A program made the translations under genes and the position numbers. From IMG/VR virus record IMGVR_UViG_3300021365_000004, positions 81,923-145,922 of that record: a stretch of 64,000 bases of DNA. One strand, written 5' to 3'. Shown here in pieces: positions 32,800 through 40,707 of the stretch (within the stretch, counting starts at the first letter, position 1; each line of letters begins with the position of its first letter). This stretch comes from a virus. Below the pieces are notes generated by a model. It ran no database searches. It worked only from the letters and a program-made list of their open reading frames with translations, and had not been told where the DNA came from.

Positions 32800-33662
32800 T
32801 ATGTGACCTCACCGAATGGGTTTGTCTCTGAGAAGTCTAAGTATCCATCTGCCTTGTCTTCAAAGTCTTTATTCTGTGCATCACCGTCATTAGCAAACGT
32901 TAGCACATCTGTAATCGATTCTATGACCACTGTCTTACCACTTGATGCACCAACTAGGGTGTCACCAACTGCAAGCGTTCTAGTAACATCTTTGATAGTA
33001 AGTTTACGGATATTCCCAGTAGGGCCAGGTGTCCAACCGATGACTTCACCTGTTGCAGCTCCACTATAATTAAGAACTTCTTGAATCACAAAGTCTCCAC
33101 TTGTATTTGAAACTTGCATTTCTATTGTATAGGCTTGTTCATTCTCCACTAAGTCTACCACTGTTCCAGTATCGAAATCCTCTCCACTGTATTCGAACAA
33201 TTCACACTGTAGTTTAAATACGAATAGTTTTCCAACTTGATAGAATGGGTTCTCGTGTTCTACGAATTTGATTTCAAACATTGAACCACTCATAGGGAAG
33301 TAAATTAAATCTCCCTCGTTGGGTCTCAATGATGTTGTAAGGTTTGAATCTAGAGAAATGAATCGTTCCCATGTTCTTAGGGATATAACGAATGTTGCTT
33401 GGTCTCTTACTTGTACACCGAACTTGGACATGAGGTCTCCATCACCCTCAAATCCATCTGTATTTTCTAGATACATCTCTACTGAGTACGCATCTCCAAA
33501 TTTAGACTGCACATCTTCACCAAGAATCGTGTCTTCTTCTACAATCTCTCTTGGAAGATAATACGTCTCGTGTCCAAACATCCTAAGTGACTCAACAACG
33601 ATGTCTTCATATAACATCTGTTCAGTATTAACTGCATGGTTAAAAAATACATTTGTCGGCAT
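32799..33662 (-). CDS. 14: Neck protein gp14
   Basis: 287 residues. Head-completion/neck protein. N-terminus VFFNHAVNTEQMLYEDIVVE, SLRMFGHETYYLPRE and NEGDLIYFPMSGSMFEIKFV are characteristic. The C-terminus includes a beta-rich module (GEVIGWTPGPTGNIRKLTI) repeating a motif also seen in other marine structural proteins. Confidence 0.95.
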   Translation of the reverse strand: MPTNVFFNHAVNTEQMLYEDIVVESLRMFGHETYYLPREIVEEDTILGEDVQSKFGDAYSVEMYLENTDGFEGDGDLMSKFGVQVRDQATFVISLRTWERFISLDSNLTTSLRPNEGDLIYFPMSGSMFEIKFVEHENPFYQVGKLFVFKLQCELFEYSGEDFDTGTVVDLVENEQAYTIEMQVSNTSGDFVIQEVLNYSGAATGEVIGWTPGPTGNIRKLTIKDVTRTLAVGDTLVGASSGKTVVIESITDVLTFANDGDAQNKDFEDKADGYLDFSETNPFGEVT

Positions 33663-33666
33663 GTTT

Positions 33667-34482
33667 TTATCCCATTAAGTCCATGACTGGCATTTCAAAA
33701 TTCAGTCTAGACTCTTCTTCTAATCTTGTAATTTCCTCTTGTGCTTCGGACTTCATCTGTGTAGCGTCTAATGTAACTCCGCCAGGCAATGCAATTCCCG
33801 AAAACTTCGATAGGTTTTCACCCCACTGATACTTAACTAATGCAGTACAGTATTTCTTTAACCACATATCATTATAGATATCTGTCATGTCGGTTGGGTC
33901 TATCTTTCTATAACACTCAATAATTAAGAACTCACCAGCTGTAAGACTATCTGCATCTAAATCTAGATACAATCTATTAGAATGCATATTGTATCTAATT
34001 GGAGTTCTTCCAACTAGGATGTTATCCATCATTGAAATGTTCTGTTGAACCATCTCGTAATACAAGACATTGGTTGATGTCAAGTCATACATATCGTTTA
34101 GTCTTAATTGATATCTTAAGTCAAACATGTTTAGATTATGTTTGTCATTGAATGGTAAAATGTTTAAAACGGATAATACGTGTTCGGGTAGGGTAAGATA
34201 GTTCTGTTGCTCTTTGTAAGTTTGGTTATCCACAGCATGACTACCAGCCGTAGCTGCAGAATGAGATTCGTTTGTCTTGAATGAATCTATCTGATTTTGG
34301 GTTAGTTCGTGCTTAAGATAACACTTGATACTACCATCATAGCAGTATTCTCTAAAGTATTGAAGTCCTTCATCAATTCTATCATCAAACTGGTCATCAT
34401 CCACGTTGATTTCCAACACAGGTGCGCCTAGTTTTCTCTTCACATACTCTTTGAGGGTTGCTTTTGAATTGGGTTGTGCCAT
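33667..34482 (-). CDS. 13: Neck protein gp13
   Basis: 271 residues. Head-completion protein partnering gp14. KEYVKRKLGAPVLEINVDDD, QFDDRIDEGLQYFREYCYDG, LPEHVLSVLNILPFNDKHN and NMFDLRYQLRLNDMYDLTST match marine gp13; C-terminus SGIALPGGVTLDATQM is also typical. Shine-Dalgarno AGGAAA and a late-like box at 34505-34512 precede it. Confidence 0.94.
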   Translation of the reverse strand: MAQPNSKATLKEYVKRKLGAPVLEINVDDDQFDDRIDEGLQYFREYCYDGSIKCYLKHELTQNQIDSFKTNESHSAATAGSHAVDNQTYKEQQNYLTLPEHVLSVLNILPFNDKHNLNMFDLRYQLRLNDMYDLTSTNVLYYEMVQQNISMMDNILVGRTPIRYNMHSNRLYLDLDADSLTAGEFLIIECYRKIDPTDMTDIYNDMWLKKYCTALVKYQWGENLSKFSGIALPGGVTLDATQMKSEAQEEITRLEEESRLNFEMPVMDLMG

Positions 34483-34504
34483 AATAGTATTTCCTGTTTA
34501 ATAC

Positions 34505-34512
34505 TATTTATG
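34505..34512 (-). promoter_or_regulatory. Late promoter, CATAAATA, for gp13-gp17
   Basis: One mismatch to TATAAATA, 22 nt before the gp13 ATG, leader with AGGAAA. Confidence 0.6.
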
Positions 34513-34518
34513 CGTTTT

Positions 34519-34779
34519 TTATTCTTGGAAATAAGTCTTAGATGTAAGTTTATCTATTTTGTCTGAAATACGGTTCATTTGGTCAAGTAACTTGGTCATA
34601 TCACGTTCTATTTCTTCTCTTGTGACGTAGTCCTTTGCTATCTCTTCTCTAGTCTTGTTGACTAGTATTGAGAGCCTAGATAGTTCTGATAATGAACTTC
34701 TTAATAGAAAACCAATGGGTACGATTACGAATACCGTAACGAGGTTCCATAATAGATAAGGTGTAATAGTAATTTCCAT
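34519..34779 (-). CDS. Small membrane protein with coiled coil
   Basis: 86 residues: an N-terminal transmembrane helix (YLLWNLVTVFVIVPIGFLL, about 8-26) followed by a long charged coiled coil (LSILVNKTREEIAKDY, EEIERDMTKLLDQM). The same architecture as the genes near csgF. The start is set by the late box TCTAAATA 5 nt upstream. No family recognised; a holin-like or membrane-anchoring role is possible. Confidence 0.75.
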   Translation of the reverse strand: MEITITPYLLWNLVTVFVIVPIGFLLRSSLSELSRLSILVNKTREEIAKDYVTREEIERDMTKLLDQMNRISDKIDKLTSKTYFQE

Positions 34780-34784
34780 ACTAC

Positions 34785-34792
34785 TATTTAGA
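34785..34792 (-). promoter_or_regulatory. Late-type promoter, TCTAAATA, 5 nt before ATG
   Basis: Spacer GTAGT, ATG at 34779. The first two bases differ from TATAAATA in one position (TC for TA). Confidence 0.58.
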
Positions 34793-34796
34793 ATTT

Positions 34797-35516
34797 CTAG
34801 TTGATTATGGGGTCGCCATTTGAATCTAATTCAAAAGTAAATTCATCTTCAGGCGGTGGGTTTCTCCACGGTTTTCTTGCATCTGAGGGATTACCAATGT
34901 ATTGTACTCTACAATTGAAAGAGATTGAGTATCTATCTTTGTCTGTGGGATTGGGTTCTACCATATGCATTGCACCACTAGGAAACAATATGAGTCTTCC
35001 AGTTTTAGGTTGGTACTGAATACTCTCTTGGTGTCGTTGCAAAGATGGGTGGTCTGCAACTACTTTAGCATCGGTATTAATCATATTGAGGTCTCCCTCG
35101 TCACCGTCACCATGTATATAACATACTCCACTATACCAACAACCATTATGTAAGTGTGGTGTGTTCCACGCACCTTTATCATTTATGTTTGCCCATGTGT
35201 TGTCTATTTTAATTTGGGCTGCATTTGGATTTACTCCAAAGAATGTCTGCACCTCTTCTCTCAATGCAGCTTCAATACATCTTATAATCTTTGCAAAACT
35301 TGGATGTTGTTCTATACCATCTTCCGACTGCCAACCAGTATATCTATTTGAAATCTGCCTTCCCTTCGGGTCTCTTTGTCTCCATGCATCCATTTCATTT
35401 CTAAGAGAATCGATGTATTCAATTGTAACAGCATCGTTACCATACTTTTCTTTGTCAAGTAAATCTCTTTCAAATATAGCAGTAGGGAATGCTAATCTAA
35501 CTGTCATCTTGACCAT
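34797..35516 (-). CDS. 2OG-Fe(II) oxygenase-like protein (TIGR02466 type)
   Basis: 239 residues. WANINDKGAWNTPHLHNG has the iron-site HxH/D form of TIGR02466 proteins. It continues with CWYSGVCYIH, GRLILFPSGAMHMVEPN (distal His) and RYSISFN (Arg). N-terminus LAFPTAIFERDL also fits the group. Common in marine T4-like phages; substrate unknown. Start could be 35516 or the ATG three codons on. It overlaps the upstream gene by about 20 nt. Confidence 0.85.
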   Translation of the reverse strand: MVKMTVRLAFPTAIFERDLLDKEKYGNDAVTIEYIDSLRNEMDAWRQRDPKGRQISNRYTGWQSEDGIEQHPSFAKIIRCIEAALREEVQTFFGVNPNAAQIKIDNTWANINDKGAWNTPHLHNGCWYSGVCYIHGDGDEGDLNMINTDAKVVADHPSLQRHQESIQYQPKTGRLILFPSGAMHMVEPNPTDKDRYSISFNCRVQYIGNPSDARKPWRNPPPEDEFTFELDSNGDPIIN

Positions 35517-36423
35517 CCCAATTCAAATCAGTTTGTTTCAATTGTTCTTTTTTATAATCCCTTTCCATCTCTACCTCGTCATTTACATCGGGGTTGTGCA
35601 TAGGACATTCGGGTGGTGGATTATCTTCTTTGAACATCCTTCCCTTTTCATTCCAATATTTAATTCTTCTGTATGCACCAGCCATTCCTTCTATGTGTCT
35701 CTTCTCTTCTCTGAGTTCGGGTGACCTATTCCATTCGTCCATGGTCTTGAGTTTCTCACCGTCCTCTCCTACTCTATGTGTAGTTCTTACAGAACGATTC
35801 TCTTGCCATGATTTATTATCATAAGTTATATAGGATGCATTCCACACTTCTCTTCTGTAAGGAACGACCTGTACTAGTGGTGTACCCTCTTTGATTACAA
35901 AGTCCTTATTCGTTTTAGGATAGAATATAATCTGAGAATTATCCATATTCACATTGAATGTATCTGTATCGATGATTCCCTGCCATGTTGCAAAATGAGT
36001 ATTCTGAAATAGAAAGGGGTCTAGATATAGACATGAATAGCCTGGTGGTGTAATAATATTCCAAGGAGCTCTCATTTTAAATGCATCTTTAGTGGGTGCA
36101 TCCTCTTTGGGTAGGTAGGTAAAGTTATGACCACCTTGTGCAGCTGGATGAGTTGGAGAATGAAGGGGATTGTTTGGGTCTGTCATTGACCTACCGTCTT
36201 CATTTACCTTTACTTGCATATCTGTTTTTGCACATATGTACCAACCACTCTTTAACCAGTCGTCCATTGCTGGACATGACCTAATAGTTTGAGTCTTATT
36301 CCCACGAACCATCTCTTGAACTTTCATGGTCTTCCACCAATCGGGAACAACCTTTTTAGCTAAAACAGGTCTCCATAACTCTGTGGTTCTCTTATCGTAA
36401 GTTGTGAATTCAATCGTAGGCAT
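35497..36423 (-). CDS. Conserved phage protein, DUF6065-like
   Basis: 308 residues from ATG 36421-36423 (a GTG two codons upstream is possible). Unrecognised in function. Segments: RPVLAKKVVPDWWKTM, TIRSCPAMDDWLKSGWYI, NIITPPGYSCLYLDPFL and VIKEGTPLVQVVPYRRE. The strand pattern with a late PPGYS...VIKEGTPL is cupin- or jelly-roll-like. The C-terminal 50 residues are charged and Pro-rich (DNPPPECPMHNPD). Overlaps with oxygenase genes on both sides (14 and about 20 nt) tie it to them in translation and suggest a shared pathway. Confidence 0.72.
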   Translation of the reverse strand: MPTIEFTTYDKRTTELWRPVLAKKVVPDWWKTMKVQEMVRGNKTQTIRSCPAMDDWLKSGWYICAKTDMQVKVNEDGRSMTDPNNPLHSPTHPAAQGGHNFTYLPKEDAPTKDAFKMRAPWNIITPPGYSCLYLDPFLFQNTHFATWQGIIDTDTFNVNMDNSQIIFYPKTNKDFVIKEGTPLVQVVPYRREVWNASYITYDNKSWQENRSVRTTHRVGEDGEKLKTMDEWNRSPELREEKRHIEGMAGAYRRIKYWNEKGRMFKEDNPPPECPMHNPDVNDEVEMERDYKKEQLKQTDLNWDGQDDS

Positions 36424-37114
36424 CTTCACCCCATAAAGTTCTTATACTAATTTCGTCTCCTCTTATTACCAAAGAACGTCTATCCATATATCGTGCCTTT
36501 GGAGATGGTGCATCTGCACCATGTGGTATTCTTCCGTCAAATATCAACAATCTATTTGGTTTAAAATATATTTCTTGTGTTTGATGATTTTTAATGTGGT
36601 CTGCTCTTCCATGGATTCCTTGTTGTGGTTCATCATACAATCGTAAAGACCCACCCCATGAATCATTCCAAAATCTATTTGGATAATATAAGAATGATAG
36701 ATTCCAATCATCTTCCATATCACAATCTGAATGTGTGGTTCCTTCCAATCCTTGAGTTTGTGAGTTCAATCCAAAGTATTGAAACCTTTCCCACATAAAA
36801 CCAAAATCAGTTTGTAGCTTTCTATTGAACCATCCCATTAAGTATGTGTCTTTAGGTTCCATACCGTGTTCTATTTCTTGATTCTCTCCTCTGAAAAACC
36901 CAGCACCCCAAAAACTATGGTGCGGTAATCCTGTAGGTGAGTTTGAATTCACTTGGTTGGTCTTTGCCCAGTAAGACTTTCGAACTATCTGTTCGTCTAT
37001 TGCATGATGTAATGTTGGAGATAGATAGTCATCAAGGATATACATATTTTTCAAAGGCATATCTTTGATATGAAAGGGTTCCTTGATGAACTCTAACTCA
37101 ACATTTTCGAACAT
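36410..37114 (-). CDS. 2OG-Fe(II) oxygenase
   Basis: 234 residues. Iron site THSDCDMEDDW (H-x-D), central strands NLSFLYYPNRFWNDSWGGSL, distal histidine GRIPHGADAPS and Arg in DRRSLVIRG. This is the fourth oxygenase of the window. An aromatic-rich surface (SFWGAGFFRGEN, WERFQYFGLN) suggests a bulky or carbohydrate/lipid substrate, by inference only. Confidence 0.83.
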   Translation of the reverse strand: MFENVELEFIKEPFHIKDMPLKNMYILDDYLSPTLHHAIDEQIVRKSYWAKTNQVNSNSPTGLPHHSFWGAGFFRGENQEIEHGMEPKDTYLMGWFNRKLQTDFGFMWERFQYFGLNSQTQGLEGTTHSDCDMEDDWNLSFLYYPNRFWNDSWGGSLRLYDEPQQGIHGRADHIKNHQTQEIYFKPNRLLIFDGRIPHGADAPSPKARYMDRRSLVIRGDEISIRTLWGEDAYD

Positions 37115-37117
37115 TAC

Positions 37118-37675
37118 TTAAGCTCTGGTATCTTCGGGTACGTATGGACTTGGTAGTTCACTCTGATAAGCGTCATAGTCCTTTAAGAAATCTTCTCTAG
37201 TTTGTTGGACTTCGTCTACAAGTTGTGCAAGAACACAATTGATTGCGTCTGCATATTCAAGAGCTCTTCTTGCATTGTTTCTATGGGGATGGGATGAACC
37301 TTCTCTACCAGCATACATTGCTTCATTCAAGTCTTTGAATCTGTATTGTCTACACTCTTCGTCAACATATTTATCTGTAGTTCTATAGAGACTGTCAACG
37401 ATTTGACTATTGAGACTATGACCCATAGGTGGTTCACTATTCTCAATGTATTGTTCAATAATTTCACACTCTTCTCTTGAAAGTGCAACTTTTTGTTGTT
37501 GGTCAAAGTTTAGACCGTCTTCCCACTTCTCAATCTTTACTTCGATATCATCATAGATGACAACATCATATTCAAAATCAAAAGCAGGTTTGTCGACATT
37601 CTCATAGTTGTATTCCAGTCCGTTTGGTTTACGGACAAAAATTGTACCATCACTGTCGTATATAAATGCATTCAT
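37118..37675 (-). CDS. Hypothetical 185-aa protein
   Basis: Unrecognised. Acidic beta-rich N-terminal third (FIYDSDGTIFVRKPNG, FDFEYDVVIYDDIEV) then helices (LSREECEIIEQYIEN; YADAINCVLAQLVDEVQQTR). An extended -10 promoter (37696-37704) and GAGGAA ribosome site precede it; it is the first gene of a unit with the oxygenases. Confidence 0.72.
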   Translation of the reverse strand: MNAFIYDSDGTIFVRKPNGLEYNYENVDKPAFDFEYDVVIYDDIEVKIEKWEDGLNFDQQQKVALSREECEIIEQYIENSEPPMGHSLNSQIVDSLYRTTDKYVDEECRQYRFKDLNEAMYAGREGSSHPHRNNARRALEYADAINCVLAQLVDEVQQTREDFLKDYDAYQSELPSPYVPEDTRA

Positions 37676-37695
37676 AATTATAGTTCCTCGTTACT

Positions 37696-37704
37696 ATTAT
37701 AACA
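37696..37704 (-). promoter_or_regulatory. Extended -10 promoter
   Basis: TGTTATAAT on the minus strand. Transcription would start near 37689 with GAGGAA in the leader and ATG at 37675. No convincing -35. Confidence 0.5.
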
Positions 37705-37706
37705 TA

Positions 37707-39287
37707 CTAATCGCCAATTGGCAACTTTCTTTTCACTTTTAAAAAGTCTTCAAGATTATTTATGGTAGAATAATCCATGCCTTTTACCCATGGGCCACCA
37801 CGAGTATAGTGAATACCACTATAATTATACTTTTCTTCGTGATTATCATACCCTTCCACAAAGATATAGTGTTCGGGTATAGGTGAAATCTTATCAGTCC
37901 ATTCGAATTGATGTAACTGTTTTCCTGTCCATGTGTTGACAACTTCGGGTGTTAACTTCTTACAGTCTTCATGTCCGTTGTTGAACACCATCATACTAGA
38001 CCACAGCTTCTTTGGATAATCGATATTAACTTCACCGTCAAACTTGGTTGCATCATGTTCGTATTGTGGGTATTTAATACATGCAACAGCATCGTTTGGG
38101 TTTAGATAGTAGAACATAGGTAGTATGCTTTTGTTGAAGATGAAATCATCATCAATGAAGATACTAAACCCTTCATAGTTCTCTAGGTAAGGTATTAGAA
38201 ATCTACTGTATGTAAATTCAGTACTTTGATTAGCATACTCTCTAGTATACTCGGGAATCTCAGCAATGTCAAGTATCTTGACTTCGGGTTCCCATTTAAC
38301 TTGGTCGTGCATCCAGCCTTTACCGAATCCACTTTTAATACTTTCTAGGATTGCAAACTTAGAACACTTAGACAAATCTCCATGCCTACTATCATGTCCA
38401 ATATAAATTGTTAGGGGTTTACCCTTTGCAAGTTCAAAGACTTGTTTGTTGAATGCATGTACTTCTTCTCTGAAATCTAAGTCCATCAATGCAGTATTGT
38501 ATTCAATACATCCATCAACATACGTAAATGAACAATGATATGCTTTACCTAATCTCGTTAACTTATTATACCACATTTCTAACACATCGTCTAGGCTTGA
38601 TGGTTCAACTTTCACGACATCAAAATTATCTATTACCATAATTTCCATATCATTATCATTCAATTCTTCAAACACACCACTCCTAATAGAGCCTGGATGT
38701 ATTCTAAATGTATAAGTTGGTTCTACATTATTACCAGTAATACCATGACTGATAACATATCCTTGAATAGGAGCTCTAAGACCTTCCTCTTGAATACTTT
38801 GAATTAACCAATGTGCTTTTGCACCATGATAATACATCGATAGTAATGACCCTTCTGCACTTTGGTCTCTATTTTCAACGGTATCCCAATCGATTAATGT
38901 GTCTATATCGACATATCCATCAGCATCTTTCATATCCATACCTGCTACGCCTGGGATAACCTTTCTAGGTTTCTCTGCATAACCTCTTGGTAGGAACTTG
39001 TGATAGGTTACTGATTCATTTCTCAAACCATTGAACCCACCAAATCTATTTTCCTTTCTTAGGTATTCAAAGTCTGACCACTTTGCAATTTTTACAGGTG
39101 GAAGAATCTCTTTGAATAACCAGTCTAGAATTTTATATGTTTCACTAGTTTTACTAAAGCCTGGTTCTATATTAAATGAACCTAGATGGAAATTACCAAT
39201 GTGTCTTCTATCTTGGTCTCTTAGTTTGTCCCAATCTTGTGGGATAATTAACTCTTTTGCTTCTTCAAGGGTGCTTATATTTTTCAT
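37707..39287 (-). CDS. ParB-like domain fused to glycosyltransferase
   Basis: 526 residues from ATG 39285-39287, fixed by a late box 5 nt upstream and by a terminator just behind it; the frame continues upstream but only as shadow of the repeat gene. The centre (AKAHWLIQSIQEEGLRAPIQ, about 157-176) looks like a ParB/sulfiredoxin-type domain. The C-terminal part (about 290-510) resembles family-8-type glycosyltransferases: LTIYIGHDSRHGD, YSRFLIPYLENYEGFSIFID, metal motif DDD (379-381), and KLWSSMMVFNNGH. It could glycosylate virion or cell-surface material. The fold calls are by pattern. Confidence 0.72.
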   Translation of the reverse strand: MKNISTLEEAKELIIPQDWDKLRDQDRRHIGNFHLGSFNIEPGFSKTSETYKILDWLFKEILPPVKIAKWSDFEYLRKENRFGGFNGLRNESVTYHKFLPRGYAEKPRKVIPGVAGMDMKDADGYVDIDTLIDWDTVENRDQSAEGSLLSMYYHGAKAHWLIQSIQEEGLRAPIQGYVISHGITGNNVEPTYTFRIHPGSIRSGVFEELNDNDMEIMVIDNFDVVKVEPSSLDDVLEMWYNKLTRLGKAYHCSFTYVDGCIEYNTALMDLDFREEVHAFNKQVFELAKGKPLTIYIGHDSRHGDLSKCSKFAILESIKSGFGKGWMHDQVKWEPEVKILDIAEIPEYTREYANQSTEFTYSRFLIPYLENYEGFSIFIDDDFIFNKSILPMFYYLNPNDAVACIKYPQYEHDATKFDGEVNIDYPKKLWSSMMVFNNGHEDCKKLTPEVVNTWTGKQLHQFEWTDKISPIPEHYIFVEGYDNHEEKYNYSGIHYTRGGPWVKGMDYSTINNLEDFLKVKRKLPIGD

Positions 39288-39292
39288 ACTGG

Positions 39293-39300
39293 TATTTAGA
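39293..39300 (-). promoter_or_regulatory. Late-type promoter, TCTAAATA, 5 nt before ATG
   Basis: Spacer CCAGT, ATG at 39287; sits between the terminator of the repeat gene and the glycosyltransferase. Confidence 0.58.
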
Positions 39301-39304
39301 GGAT

Positions 39305-39331
39305 AAAAAAAACCCCTCTTTCGAGGGGTTT
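39305..39331 (-). terminator. Intrinsic terminator of the adhesin unit
   Basis: Minus strand: CCCCTC-GAAA-GAGGGG stem followed by eight T. It ends the transcript of the repeat gene 39352-40656. Confidence 0.87.
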
Positions 39332-39351
39332 GTTCACTGTCGGGTAAGTTC

Positions 39352-40656
39352 CTATGATGTAATTGGGGTTGCAGGCCACTGTTGTGATACCACTCCATCC
39401 CATCTTGCTTCGGGGGTTTGACCCTGTCTTGCATATGTGAATGGACTTCTGTGTTGATACGTAAACGGTGTTTGACCTGTTCTTTGATATGTGAACGGAC
39501 TTCTATGTTGATACGTAAACGGTGTTTGACCCTGTCTTGCATACGTGAATGGAGACCTGTGCTGATAAGTGAACGGTGTTTGACCTGTTCTCTGATAAGT
39601 AAACGGAGTCTGTGCATTACGTATATTAGGTTCTTGAGCAGCTGCAATGTATGGATACGGTTGCTGTGCATTTCTAATATTAGGTTCCTGTGCGCTTACT
39701 GGATTCTGATAAGTGAACGGTGACCTGTACTGATATGTAGCAGGTTGACGTGCATTACTAGGATTCTGATAAGTGAACGGACTTCTATATTGATAAGTGA
39801 ACGGAGTCTGAGCATCCCTAATGTTAGGCTCTTGTGCAGAACGTATATTAGGTTCTTGAGCAGAACGTATATTAGGTTCTTGAGCAGATACAGGGTTCCT
39901 ATATGTAGATGGAGACCTGTGATTGTACGTAAACGGTGTTTGACTGTTTCTAATATTAGGTTCTTGTTGACTTCTAATATTAGGTTGTTGTGCAGCTCTA
40001 ATGTTCGGTTCTTGTGCAGATACAGGGTTCCTATAAGTGAAAGGAGACCTGTGCTGATAAGTGAACGGTGTTTGACTATTACGTATATTAGGTTCTTGCT
40101 GACTTCTAATGTTAGGTTGCTGTATGTTTCTAATATTAGGTTCTTGAGCAGATACAGGGTTTCTATAAGTGAACGGACTTCTATATTGATAAGTGAACGG
40201 AGTCTGTGCAGAACGTATATTAGGTTCTTGTTGACTTCTAATATTAGGCTCTTGTGCAGAACGTATATTAGGTTCTTGACCATTTACAGGACTTCTATAT
40301 GTAAATGGTGACCTATAGTTGTACGTAAATGGAGACCTATAACTGTATGTAAATGGATTCCTTGCGTTGTTAGGTTGTCTCGCAGACATAGGGTGTCTGT
40401 AAGTAAACGGATTCTGAAACGTAAACGGTTGCTGTCCATTCGCTGGATATCTTGCACTATATGTAAATGGTGCTTGGAACGTAAAAGGTTGTTGAGCACT
40501 CGCTGGATATCTTGCACTATATGTAAATGGTGCTTGGAACGTAAAAGGTTGTTGAGCACTCGCTGGATATCTGTTTGCATATGTGAACGGATTCTGAGAC
40601 GCGACAGGTTGCTGTGCGTTCTTAATAGTAGGTTGTTGTCTATTACCTATAGGCAC
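39352..40656 (-). CDS. Proline-phased repeat fibre/adhesin protein (C)
   Basis: 434 residues, GTG start (40654-40656) with AGGAG upstream. Almost the whole protein is short repeats: QQPFTFQAPFTYSARYPAS, RSPFTYNY, AQEPNIRN, QTPFTYQH. All proline-to-proline spacings I checked are even (6, 8 or 10, or 2 in PYPY). The C-terminus is ARWDGVVSQQWPATPITS. DNA encoding residues about 33-72 contains a perfect 60-nt duplication. Together with three other genes it forms a paralogue set in the fibre region, so a virion adhesin or fibre role is inferred. Confidence 0.75.
   Translation of the reverse strand: MPIGNRQQPTIKNAQQPVASQNPFTYANRYPASAQQPFTFQAPFTYSARYPASAQQPFTFQAPFTYSARYPANGQQPFTFQNPFTYRHPMSARQPNNARNPFTYSYRSPFTYNYRSPFTYRSPVNGQEPNIRSAQEPNIRSQQEPNIRSAQTPFTYQYRSPFTYRNPVSAQEPNIRNIQQPNIRSQQEPNIRNSQTPFTYQHRSPFTYRNPVSAQEPNIRAAQQPNIRSQQEPNIRNSQTPFTYNHRSPSTYRNPVSAQEPNIRSAQEPNIRSAQEPNIRDAQTPFTYQYRSPFTYQNPSNARQPATYQYRSPFTYQNPVSAQEPNIRNAQQPYPYIAAAQEPNIRNAQTPFTYQRTGQTPFTYQHRSPFTYARQGQTPFTYQHRSPFTYQRTGQTPFTYQHRSPFTYARQGQTPEARWDGVVSQQWPATPITS
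39480..40640 (-). repeat. Proline-phased codon repeats of gene 39352-40656
   Basis: Coding repeats of 18, 24, 30 and 60 nt with drifted codons. No CRISPR-like constant spacers; the variation is at protein-repeat boundaries. Confidence 0.8.
40441..40560 (-). repeat. Perfect 60-bp tandem duplication
   Basis: Bases 40441-40500 and 40501-40560 are identical. Each encodes 20 residues, in frame, so this is a recent duplication in the repeat gene. Confidence 0.95.
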
Positions 40657-40707
40657 TTTAAAACTCCTGTTAGTTTAATATTATTTCTTGTCATGTTTTT
40701 CATCGGC

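Noticed and set aside
39288-39671. N-terminal extension of the glycosyltransferase
   Set aside because: It crosses a terminator and is the shadow of the repeat gene; the late promoter fixes the start at 39287.
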